From NCBI GenBank assembly GCA_900544995.1, contig UQXC01000009.1, positions 1-49,067 on the forward strand: a stretch of DNA of 49,067 nucleotides, in the 5' to 3' direction. A program made the position numbers and the translations under genes. The notes beneath the pieces were generated by a model. That model worked only from the letters and a program-made list of their open reading frames with translations. It had not been told where the DNA came from and searched no databases. The DNA is from an uncultured Collinsella sp. (GTDB lineage: Bacteria > Actinomycetota > Coriobacteriia > Coriobacteriales > Coriobacteriaceae). Below are positions 32,039-39,107 of this stretch, piece after piece; position 1 is the first letter of the stretch; the number at the start of each line of letters is the position of its first letter.

Positions 32039-32954
32039 CTGCCTCATCCCCCTTCGTGTAGGAGCTGCGGAGCTTATAGCGCTCCCAAACCACGGGTACG
32101 CACAGGGCCACGGCGACGATCACGGATGAGAGCAACTTCATGTCGTTGGCGTCCATGCCCAATTGCAGCACGATGGCGCGGATAAGGAAGTACACCACGG
32201 AGCCAAAGACGGCGGAGGCAAGACGGACGCTAAACTGCGTGAGACCGCCGGGCAGCAGACGGCCGAGCACCTCACCGATAACAATGGCGGCAAGACCGAT
32301 AACGATGGCACCGGTGCCCATACCAATGTCGGCATACTTTTGGCTCTGGCAGATGAGCGCGCCCGAAAGGCCGATGAGGGCGTTGGAGAGCACGAGGGCG
32401 ATCATCTTGGTGGAGTTGGTGTTGACGCCCAGAGCGCGGATCATGTACTCGTTGTTGCCGGTGGCGCGCAGCGCCGAGCCGATCTCGGTGCCAAAGAACC
32501 AATACAGGATGGCAACGATAGCCACGGCCAGCACAATGCCCAAGATGATGGCAACAGTGGACTGCGGCAGTCCGGTCATATTGCTGACGGCCGAGAACAC
32601 GGTGCCCTTGGCAAGAATGGGCGTATTGGACTTGCCCATGATGCGCAGGTTGATGGACCACAGGCTGATCTGGGTGAGGATTCCGGCGAGGATCGCGGGA
32701 ATCTCGAAGACGGTGGTCAAAATGCCCGTGACGGCACCCGCGATGGCGCCGGCGCACATACCGGCCAGCACGGCGAGCAGCGGGTCGACGTTGTTATTGA
32801 CGATGAGCACAGCGCAGACGCAGCCGCCGAGGGCAAAGCTGCCGTCGCAGGTCATATCGGGAATGTCGAGCAGGCGGAACGTGATAAACACGCCAAGCAC
32901 CATAATGCCCCAGAGGACGCCCTGCGAAACGGCGCCCTGCAATGCAATGAGCAT
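32031..32954 (-). CDS. ABC transporter permease (TrpY-type)
   Basis: About eight to nine membrane segments, branched-chain/TrpY permease family: LLDIPDMTCDGSFALGG near residue 30, SLWSINLRIMGKSN near 95 and ALRATGNNEYMIRALGVNT near 165, the ATPase-contact loop. 307 aa. It lies between the substrate-binding gene (204 nt upstream) and the ATPase gene (overlapping). Confidence 0.88.
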   Translation of the reverse strand: MLIALQGAVSQGVLWGIMVLGVFITFRLLDIPDMTCDGSFALGGCVCAVLIVNNNVDPLLAVLAGMCAGAIAGAVTGILTTVFEIPAILAGILTQISLWSINLRIMGKSNTPILAKGTVFSAVSNMTGLPQSTVAIILGIVLAVAIVAILYWFFGTEIGSALRATGNNEYMIRALGVNTNSTKMIALVLSNALIGLSGALICQSQKYADIGMGTGAIVIGLAAIVIGEVLGRLLPGGLTQFSVRLASAVFGSVVYFLIRAIVLQLGMDANDMKLLSSVIVAVALCVPVVWERYKLRSSYTKGDEADA

Positions 32955-33058
32955 GCTTTATACCTCCTAGGATAGGGTGGACACGTGAGTCACCATGATA
33001 GCGGTAACAATGTATAAAAGAGCTGCGGACGGATGTTTTGTCTCATCCGAAACAAGCA

Positions 33059-33087
33059 GGGCGAACGCCGGTCTTTAGCGTTCGCCC
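33059..33087 (-). terminator. Intra-operon hairpin between substrate-binding protein and permease genes
   Basis: GGGCGAACGC/GCGTTCGCCC, a perfect 10-bp stem in the 204-nt gap, followed on the reverse strand by tgcttgttt. Likely a leaky terminator or mRNA stabiliser that gives more binding protein than permease. Confidence 0.6.
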
Positions 33088-33158
33088 CAAGGACTCAGAT
33101 ATTGAATAACGCGGCTGTGGCGCGCGTGCGGGCTCTAGACGCGTTACCGCGCATGGCG

Positions 33159-34139
33159 CTACTCGTCCAGAGTGGAAAGGTCGATGCCCAGGGCCTCGGC
33201 CATTTCGTCGTTCTTGACGACGACCAGGTCCTTGCTCGAGAGGTGCTTGATCGGCATGTCTTCGGGCTTGGCCTCGCCCTTCAGGATCTTAACGGCCATC
33301 TCGCCCGCGGCGTAGCCCAGGTCCTCATAGTTGATGGAGAGGGTGAACAGGCCGCCGGCCTTACACATGCCCTCCTCGCCAGTCACGAAGGGGAGCTTGT
33401 TCTCCTTGCAGATCTGGCCGACCTGCGAGGCACCCGCGGCGATGGTGTTGTCGGTGGGGGAGTACAGCGCGTCGACCTTGCCCACGGCAGACTCGACGAC
33501 GGACTGAATCTCGTTGGAGCTCGAGACGGTGAAGTCAGTGTACTCGAGGCCCAGCTTGTCGAGCTCTTTCTTGGCGGCCTTGATCTGGACGTCGGAGTTG
33601 GACTCGGCGGTGCAGTAGAGCAGGCCGACCTTCTTTACGTCGGGCAGGACCTTCTGCATCATCTCGAGCTGCTCGGCGACCGGGGTGAGGTCGGAAGCGC
33701 CCGTGACGTTGGTGCCCGGCTTGTCGTTGTCCTGTACCAGGCCGGAGGCGGCGTAGTCGGTGATGGCACAGCCCACGATGGGGATATCGGCCGTGGCGCC
33801 GGCGGCAGCCTGCGCGGCGGGCGTGGCGATGGCATAAATCAGGTCGACGCCATCGCCCACAAACTTGTCGGCAATGGACTTACACGTGGACTGGTCGTTC
33901 TGGGCGTTCTTCTGGTCGATCTTGACCTTAAGGCCGCTCTCCTTGATGGCCTTGACAAAGCCGTCGTTGGCGGCATCGAGTGCAGAGTGCTCGGTGAGCT
34001 GCAGAACGCCGATGGTGTAGTCGGAACCGGCGGCTGCGGAGCCGGAACCAGAGTTGCCGCCGCATCCGGCGAGCGGGGCGAGCGCGAGCAGGCCGGCGGA
34101 GACCAGAAGGCTCCTGCGGCTGATGGTGATGTCCTTCAT
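33159..34139 (-). CDS. ABC transporter substrate-binding lipoprotein (TrpX-type)
   Basis: Extracellular lipoprotein that delivers ligand to the permease. N-terminus ISRRSLLVSAGLLALAPLAGC: a lipobox LAGC with a twin-Arg-like pair, then a Ser/Gly-rich linker and the periplasmic-binding fold (YTIGVLQLTEHSALD; IPIVGCAITDYAASGLV; VGLLYCTAESNSDVQIKAA). 326 aa. ATG 34139 with GGGGGT upstream is chosen over the longer frame starting at 34187. TrpX/YtfQ-like families bind Trp, Tyr or similar; the ligand here is not proven. Confidence 0.88.
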   Translation of the reverse strand: MKDITISRRSLLVSAGLLALAPLAGCGGNSGSGSAAAGSDYTIGVLQLTEHSALDAANDGFVKAIKESGLKVKIDQKNAQNDQSTCKSIADKFVGDGVDLIYAIATPAAQAAAGATADIPIVGCAITDYAASGLVQDNDKPGTNVTGASDLTPVAEQLEMMQKVLPDVKKVGLLYCTAESNSDVQIKAAKKELDKLGLEYTDFTVSSSNEIQSVVESAVGKVDALYSPTDNTIAAGASQVGQICKENKLPFVTGEEGMCKAGGLFTLSINYEDLGYAAGEMAVKILKGEAKPEDMPIKHLSSKDLVVVKNDEMAEALGIDLSTLDE

Positions 34140-34202
34140 ATCATTACCCCCAGTATAAAAATGGCTGGAAACACTGCACTGGGACAAAGTGCAAGTGGAA
34201 CT

Positions 34203-34230
34203 ATAGTAGCGCTGATGTCCATTTTTACAA
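34203..34230 (-). promoter_or_regulatory. Promoter of the TrpXYZ-type ABC operon
   Basis: On the reverse strand TTGTAA (34225-34230), 16-nt spacer, TACTAT (34203-34208), 64 nt upstream of the start. A small CACT/AGTG hairpin lies in the leader. Confidence 0.5.
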
Positions 34231-34299
34231 CAGCCTGGCGGGTTTTTTAATACAGAATCGGATGGGCGTTACGGGTAGTCGAATGGGCGGCGGAGGGTC

Positions 34300-35085
34300 T
34301 TATGCGGCGGAGGAGGCGTCGTCCTCGTCCAGGGCGGCGAAGAGCTTCTTGCCGTCGAGGAGACGTGTGGTGACGTTTCTCATTCGGCCAATCTCTACAG
34401 TACGCAACGTGTCATCGGCGCCTCGGGCGTCATAGACCGTTCCCAGCAAATACGAGATGCCGTCTCGTTGCTTGATGGCAAAGGGACGGAGTGTCATCCG
34501 TACTGCTTCGGTTTCGCCACGTGTCGTGACGCTCGAAATATCAAAACTCACCGTGGTTCCGTGGTCGATGGCCTGCTCGACGAGCTCGCACGTGTCGATG
34601 CGCTTGATGGGCGTGCGCGTTGCCTTGGTAGCCTTGCTGCCTGCGCTTGGAACGGGTTCGGGTGTATCGAGGTAGCCGCGAACGTCGGCACTCGCCATGG
34701 CAACTAAGTGCTGCGCCATGCTCTTGCGGATAGCGATAGGCGTGGAGCGGTTGCGCATGACCATCCCGTGGAGCCGGATGATCTCTTCATCGGTGAGCGG
34801 GCGGGTAAGAAGTTTGTAGCCCACGCCGCGTTTGTACTCAATTTCGTATCCGGCATGGCGAAGCGCGGAGATGGCGGTGTAGATGCTGCGCCGCGCCGCC
34901 GAGATGGGCATGCGGGCGGGGTCGTCGGGATGGGCGAGGCGCCGGATCAACTCATCGGAAAGCATGGCCTTGTCCTCGCCGGTGTTTTCGCTTAATAGTT
35001 GCAGGATGCGAACGGCGCGATAGGCTGCCATCGAGGCGGCGCCTCTAGTCGTGGTGTCGTAGGTTTCAACAGCGGCTTCGGTCAT
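34300..35085 (-). CDS. WYL-domain transcriptional regulator
   Basis: 261 aa. The N-terminal half is a winged-HTH of the DeoR/HTH_11 kind (YRAVRILQLLSENTGEDKAMLSDELIRRL ... SIYTAISALRHAGYEIEYK). The C-terminal half (~170-250) resembles a WYL sensor domain (VSFDISS, LRPFAIKQRDGISYLLGTVY). ATG 35085 with AAAGGA 10 nt upstream is preferred to GTG 35094. The ligand is unknown; the ABC operon is downstream on the same strand and could be a target. Confidence 0.78.
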   Translation of the reverse strand: MTEAAVETYDTTTRGAASMAAYRAVRILQLLSENTGEDKAMLSDELIRRLAHPDDPARMPISAARRSIYTAISALRHAGYEIEYKRGVGYKLLTRPLTDEEIIRLHGMVMRNRSTPIAIRKSMAQHLVAMASADVRGYLDTPEPVPSAGSKATKATRTPIKRIDTCELVEQAIDHGTTVSFDISSVTTRGETEAVRMTLRPFAIKQRDGISYLLGTVYDARGADDTLRTVEIGRMRNVTTRLLDGKKLFAALDEDDASSAA

Positions 35086-35264
35086 GGTGCCCACGTCCTT
35101 TCCGTTTTGGGTGGCGACGGTATGGAGCCTAGGACGTGGGGCTTTCCCAGGGGCGCAGGGCGCTCTGGGCGGTCGGTAGTCGTCGGCAAACGGCGGGTCG
35201 AGTTTTCAACAGCCCTGCCCAACTGACCAAAAACTTGCCAAAAGCTTGACGGATGCTGTTGAGA

Positions 35265-35300
35265 AAAAGCGTCTCTCGACCGATGTCGAGAGACGCTTTT
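35265..35300 (-). terminator. Terminator of asnS
   Basis: AAAAGCGTCTCTCGA/TCGAGAGACGCTTTT, a perfect 15-bp stem, followed on the reverse strand by ttctc after the T-rich arm. Confidence 0.9.
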
Positions 35301-35344
35301 GCGATGAGCGTTGGCGTGTGGCGACGCGAGCTAGCGTCCGACGA

Positions 35345-36748
35345 TTAGAAGTCGGCGTTGCCCACGGTGCGCGGGTGCGGCAGGACGTCGCGGATGTTGC
35401 CCACGCCGGTCAGATACATGACCAAGCGCTCGAAGCCCAGACCGTAGCCGGCGTGCTTGCAGGAACCGTAGCGGCGCAGGTCAAGGTAGTACTTGTACTG
35501 CTCGGGATTCATGCCCAGGTCCTTGATGCGGGCCTCGAGCAGATCCAGGCGCTCCTCGCGCTGGGAGCCGCCGATGATCTCGCCGATACCGGGAACCAGG
35601 CAGTCGGCGGCGGCGACGGTCTTGCCGTCCTCGTTCATGCGCATGTAGAACGCCTTGATCTCGGCCGGGTAGTCGGTCACGAAGGTCGGGCGCTTAAAGT
35701 GCTCCTCGGTCAGGAAGCGCTCGTGCTCGGTCTGCAAGTCGATGCCCCAGCTGACGGGGTAATCAAACTGGTGGCCAGCAGCGACTGCCTGCTCCAGGAT
35801 CTCGACGGCCTCGGTGTAGGTAACGCGGGCAAAGTCGGAGTTGGCGACATGGTCCAGGCGCTCGAGCAGACCCTTGTCCACAAACTTGTTGAGCATATTG
35901 AGCTCGTCGGGGCAGGTTGCCATGACGTCCTTGAGGACATACTTGAGCATGGCCTCGGCGTTATCCATGTAGTCGTTAAGGTCGGCAAAGGCCATCTCGG
36001 GCTCGATCATCCAAAACTCGGCGGCGTGGCGCGTGGTGTTGGAGTTCTCGGCACGGAAGGTGGGGCCAAAGGTGTACACGTCGCCAAAGGCCATGGCAAA
36101 GTTCTCGGCATTGAGCTGGCCGGACACGGTGAGGCTCGCATGCTTGCCAAAGAAGTCCTGGCTCCAGTCGACCTCGCCGGACTCGGTGAGGGGCGGATTT
36201 TTGGGGTCGAGCGTAGTCACGCGGAACATCTCGCCGGCGCCTTCGCAGTCACTCGTGGTGATGATGGGGGTGTTGACGTAGACAAAGCCCTGCTCCTGGA
36301 AGAAGCGGTGGATGGCGGCAGCCGCGACAGAGCGGATGCGGAACACGGCGCGGAACAGGTTGGTGCGCGGGCGCAGGTGCTGCTGGGTGCGCAGGAACTC
36401 GACGGTTGCGCGCTTCTTCTGCAGTGGGTAATCCGGGGCACTCGTGCCCTCGACCTCGATGGAGGTGGCAGAAAGCTCGAAAGGCTGGGGCGCATCGGGG
36501 GTCAGCTTGACGGTGCCGGTGCAAATGAGTGCGGCCGAGACGTTTTGATGGGCGATCTCGTCGTAGTTGTCGAGTGCCTCGCGGTTCATGACGACCTGCA
36601 GGTCGCGGAAGCAGCTGCCGTCGTTGAGCGTAACAAAGCCAAAGTTCTTCATGTCGCGGACGGACTTGACCCAGCCGGCGACAGTGACGGTCTGGCCGCC
36701 GAGCGACTCGGCATCGGCATAGAGCTGCGCGATTTTGGTGCGGTTCAC
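35345..36748 (-). CDS. asnS: Asparaginyl-tRNA synthetase
   Basis: Class IIb synthetase, 467 aa. N-terminal OB-fold anticodon domain (VTVAGWVKSVRDMKNFGFVTLNDGS); motif 2 FRAENSNTTRHAAEFWMIEPE; motif 3 GYGLGFERLVMYLTG. The AsnRS-specific catalytic core ends in NIRDVLPHPR. The start is GTG at 36748, supported by GGGAGG 4-5 nt upstream; ATG 36760 has no ribosome-binding site. Confidence 0.95.
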   Translation of the reverse strand: MNRTKIAQLYADAESLGGQTVTVAGWVKSVRDMKNFGFVTLNDGSCFRDLQVVMNREALDNYDEIAHQNVSAALICTGTVKLTPDAPQPFELSATSIEVEGTSAPDYPLQKKRATVEFLRTQQHLRPRTNLFRAVFRIRSVAAAAIHRFFQEQGFVYVNTPIITTSDCEGAGEMFRVTTLDPKNPPLTESGEVDWSQDFFGKHASLTVSGQLNAENFAMAFGDVYTFGPTFRAENSNTTRHAAEFWMIEPEMAFADLNDYMDNAEAMLKYVLKDVMATCPDELNMLNKFVDKGLLERLDHVANSDFARVTYTEAVEILEQAVAAGHQFDYPVSWGIDLQTEHERFLTEEHFKRPTFVTDYPAEIKAFYMRMNEDGKTVAAADCLVPGIGEIIGGSQREERLDLLEARIKDLGMNPEQYKYYLDLRRYGSCKHAGYGLGFERLVMYLTGVGNIRDVLPHPRTVGNADF

Positions 36749-36860
36749 GTATCCTCCCATAACGGTTGAATGATAGTTATCCATACAGTTCGATATTCTA
36801 GCAGCTCGGCTCATTTGGGCTATACAGATAAGGCATTGGCGGGATGGTTTTCAAACGAAA

Positions 36861-36890
36861 AGCGCCCGCGGCCAAATGGTCGCGGGCGCT
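36861..36890 (-). terminator. Terminator of the PTS IIA gene
   Basis: AGCGCCCGCGgCC/GGtCGCGGGCGCT with a 4-nt loop, followed on the reverse strand by tttcgttt. Confidence 0.88.
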
Positions 36891-36927
36891 TGACGAGGTG
36901 CCTTTTGCTGTGTGGCGCGGGGCCTGG

Positions 36928-37491
36928 CTACTTGGTCTTGGCAACCAGCAGCGGGTCGCCAAGCTTGACGAGCGGGTTGCCGCCGATAAGCGTTCCAGAC
37001 TCGCCGACATGGTCGATGCTCTTAAGACGGTCGAGCTCGGAGACGATGACGGTCACGATGTCTTCGTGACCAGCGGCCTTAATGGCCTCGCGGTCGAAGC
37101 TGATGAGCGGCTGGCCTGCCTTGACCACATCGCCCATCTCGACAAAGCGGGCAAAACCCTTGCCGTTCATTTCCACGGTGCCCAGGCCAACATGGATGAA
37201 CACGCGAAGACCGTCCTCGGTGATCATGCCGATGGAGTGGTTGGTGACAGTGGTGGCACCGATGCGGCCGTTGGCGGGCGCATAGATGGTGCCGGTAATG
37301 GGCTCGATGCCATAGCCCTGGCCAAGCATGCCCGAGGCGATCGTCTCGTCGGGAACCTCGTTCAGGTTGACGAGCACGCCGTTGACGGGGGCATAGATGA
37401 CGCCTTCGCGGGTAGCGAAGCTTGCTGCGGGCGGAACGGACGCCTCGCCGGTCGAGGTGAAGGTGGACTTAAGCGAATCGAGCAGACCCAT
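36928..37491 (-). CDS. Glucose-type PTS enzyme IIA (EIIA-Glc family)
   Basis: Phosphocarrier domain that accepts phosphate from HPr and passes it to an EIIB. 187 aa. GVIYAPVNGVLVNLNEVPD and GQGYGIEPITGTIYAPANGRI precede the active-site segment FIHVGLGTVEMNGKGF, in which the His is the phosphorylated residue; a second conserved His lies in NHSIGMITEDGL. ATG 37491 with GGAGGCAAC is chosen over the longer frame from 37572. No IIBC gene is nearby, so it must serve permeases encoded elsewhere. Confidence 0.92.
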   Translation of the reverse strand: MGLLDSLKSTFTSTGEASVPPAASFATREGVIYAPVNGVLVNLNEVPDETIASGMLGQGYGIEPITGTIYAPANGRIGATTVTNHSIGMITEDGLRVFIHVGLGTVEMNGKGFARFVEMGDVVKAGQPLISFDREAIKAAGHEDIVTVIVSELDRLKSIDHVGESGTLIGGNPLVKLGDPLLVAKTK

Positions 37492-37537
37492 AGTTGCCTC
37501 CAACTTAAATAGGCGCATATCGCGCGTTTGGTTTGCC

Positions 37538-37550
37538 GGAAACGTTTCAC
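37538..37550. promoter_or_regulatory. Possible LacI/CcpA-type operator
   Basis: GAAACGTTTC, a perfect 10-bp palindrome (37539-37548), lies between the divergent PTS IIA and esterase genes. LacI-family operators have this kind of AACGTT centre. Which regulator binds is unknown. Confidence 0.4.
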
Positions 37551-37734
37551 ATGTGTTTCGCGGCTTGGTCAACGCCCCTATTCTACGCTGCTCAACGATA
37601 CCTCTGAACTGGGATTATGTGATATATCAGTTGAAGGGAAACTTATTGCCGGAGTGTTTCTGCGCCACGGGTTCAAGTGGGGTACGCTTGAAGGCGAAAA
37701 ACAAGGGCGCATAATTTGCGCGAAGGGAGCACAT

Positions 37735-38634
37735 ATGATTGTCGAGAACCATGCGCTGTGGGGCGAGGAGCCGACCGAGGAATATCCGGCGACGTTTACG
37801 TATTTGGGTGCCGAGCCGCTGCCCGATAAACCGAATGGCCGCCGCCCTGCCGTGATTATCTGTGGCGGAGGTGCGTTTACGCATATCGCTCCGCATGAGC
37901 AGGATCCTGTGGCGTTTGCGTTTTTGGATCACGGTTACCAGGCCTTTGTGCTCAACTATGTCACGAGTTCTACGGGTGACGTGAGCTTTCCGCACCCCCA
38001 GGCAGATCTTGCCAAGATGGTCGCCACGGTGCGCGCCAACGCCGACGAGTGGCATGTCGATCCTAAACGCGTGTGCGTCGTGGGATTCTCGGCGGGCGGC
38101 ATGATCTGTGCCTCGCTGGCAACGCAGTGGAAGACCGGCCCCTTCGCGGCACTTGCCGGGGCGCGTCCGGACGACATTCGTCCCGATGCCGTGGTGCTGG
38201 GTTATCCATTGCTCGACTTTGCCTATGTGCGCGACATGCAGACGCGCGATCCGCGCATTGACTTGCGTGTGCCCAAGACGGGCGGCAAGACGGGGCGCGA
38301 TCTGCTCAACGACTACCTGTCGATGGTGACGGGCGGCGAGGCAACTGACGAGCATCTGGCCGACATCTGCCCCACCACGCATGTTTCGCGTCAGATGCCA
38401 CCGACCTTTGTGTGGGGCGTGTCCGACGACAAGACGGCACCGATCGCGCAGGTCTACCCGTTTGCGCAGCGCATGGCCGAGGAGGGCGTTGCATGCGAGA
38501 TGCACGTCTTCGACCAGGGTGGTCACGGCCTTTCGCTCGGCAACGCCAACACCGCGGTCGACAACGAGGACAAGCAGGTGGCAGTCCGTCCCTGGATCCG
38601 CCTAGCCTTCCGCTTCCTGGAGCGCCATCTGTAA
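37735..38634 (+). CDS. Alpha/beta-hydrolase, acetyl-esterase-like (BD-FAE/Aes type)
   Basis: 299 aa, no signal peptide. Oxyanion segment CGGGAFTHIAPHE near residue 40 (HGGG-like), nucleophile elbow VGFSAGG near 117, catalytic Asp in GVSDDKTAP and His in DQGGHGLS. This is the layout of carbohydrate acetyl esterases and small-ester hydrolases; the substrate is unknown. The open frame begins at 37528, but ATG 37735 with GAAGGGAG and the natural N-terminus MIVENHALWG is the likely start. Confidence 0.83.
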   Translation: MIVENHALWGEEPTEEYPATFTYLGAEPLPDKPNGRRPAVIICGGGAFTHIAPHEQDPVAFAFLDHGYQAFVLNYVTSSTGDVSFPHPQADLAKMVATVRANADEWHVDPKRVCVVGFSAGGMICASLATQWKTGPFAALAGARPDDIRPDAVVLGYPLLDFAYVRDMQTRDPRIDLRVPKTGGKTGRDLLNDYLSMVTGGEATDEHLADICPTTHVSRQMPPTFVWGVSDDKTAPIAQVYPFAQRMAEEGVACEMHVFDQGGHGLSLGNANTAVDNEDKQVAVRPWIRLAFRFLERHL

Positions 38635-38663
38635 GAGTCCCGGCATCCCAGCCCTTCAATAAC

Positions 38664-38726
38664 TTGCGGTGAAATAGTTCCTATCTGGGGCATCAACCAG
38701 CCCATCCAGGAACTATTCCACCGCAA
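38664..38726. repeat. TTGCGGTGGAATAGTTCC palindrome, copy 1
   Basis: TTGCGGTGaAATAGTTCCT (38664-38682) mirrored at 38708-38726, 18/19 pairs. Second copy at 43355-43421. An alternative pairing GGGGCATCAA/TTGATGCCCC (38687-38696, 38735-38744) overlaps it. Confidence 0.85.
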
Positions 38727-38746
38727 CTTCGTTTTTGATGCCCCGC

Positions 38747-38950
38747 CCGGAAACTGCGTCCCAGTTTTGCCTTTCAAGGTGGGACGCAGTTTCCCATAGG
38801 GCCTCGACTGGGAAAGCGCGTCCCGTTTCAAGCGGGGATTCCGGGATGCATTTTCCGTAAGAGGCCTGTTTGGGAAACCATATCCCGTTTCGAGCGGGGA
38901 TTCTGGGATGTAGTTTCCCCGAGAGGCCTCATCGGGAAACTATGGCCCTG
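38747..38950. repeat. Tandem array of 62-bp hairpin units
   Basis: Units begin at 38747, 38809, 38871 and (partial) 38933, exactly 62 bp apart. Each holds a hairpin of the form GGAAACTGCGTCCCA / TGGGACGCAGTTTCC (perfect in unit 1) and ends in a GAGGCCT-like tail. The stem sequences of units 2 and 3 differ with partly compensating changes. No open frame. Together with the preceding palindrome it fills most of the 473-bp gap before feoAB. Confidence 0.85.
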
Positions 38951-39031
38951 AACTCTCCTGCCTGTCCCCATCGCACCGATCTGTCGATTGAACATCGTTG
39001 TGTGTTCACGCTATCATGTAAGCTTAAAATT

Positions 39032-39064
39032 GGTTAGCCATGGCAAACGGTTAGCCATGGTGAA
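39032..39064. promoter_or_regulatory. Tandem DtxR/IdeR-like boxes before feoAB
   Basis: GGTTAGCCATGG occurs twice, at 39032-39043 and 39049-39060, 17 bp apart. Each lies in an imperfect dyad (GTTaGCCATGGCaAAC, 14/16). The half-site GGTTAGCC is the core of the DtxR/IdeR consensus. Position about 50-75 nt before the feoAB start fits iron repression; binding is inference. Confidence 0.5.
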
Positions 39065-39107
39065 CATAAATACAACGCCCTGTGGGCGCCGGGGGAGGAA
39101 CACGGAC

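Noticed and set aside
38747..38950. CRISPR-like repeat spacing
   Set aside because: The 62-bp periodic units repeat throughout their length with internal hairpins and no unique spacers; no cas gene is near.
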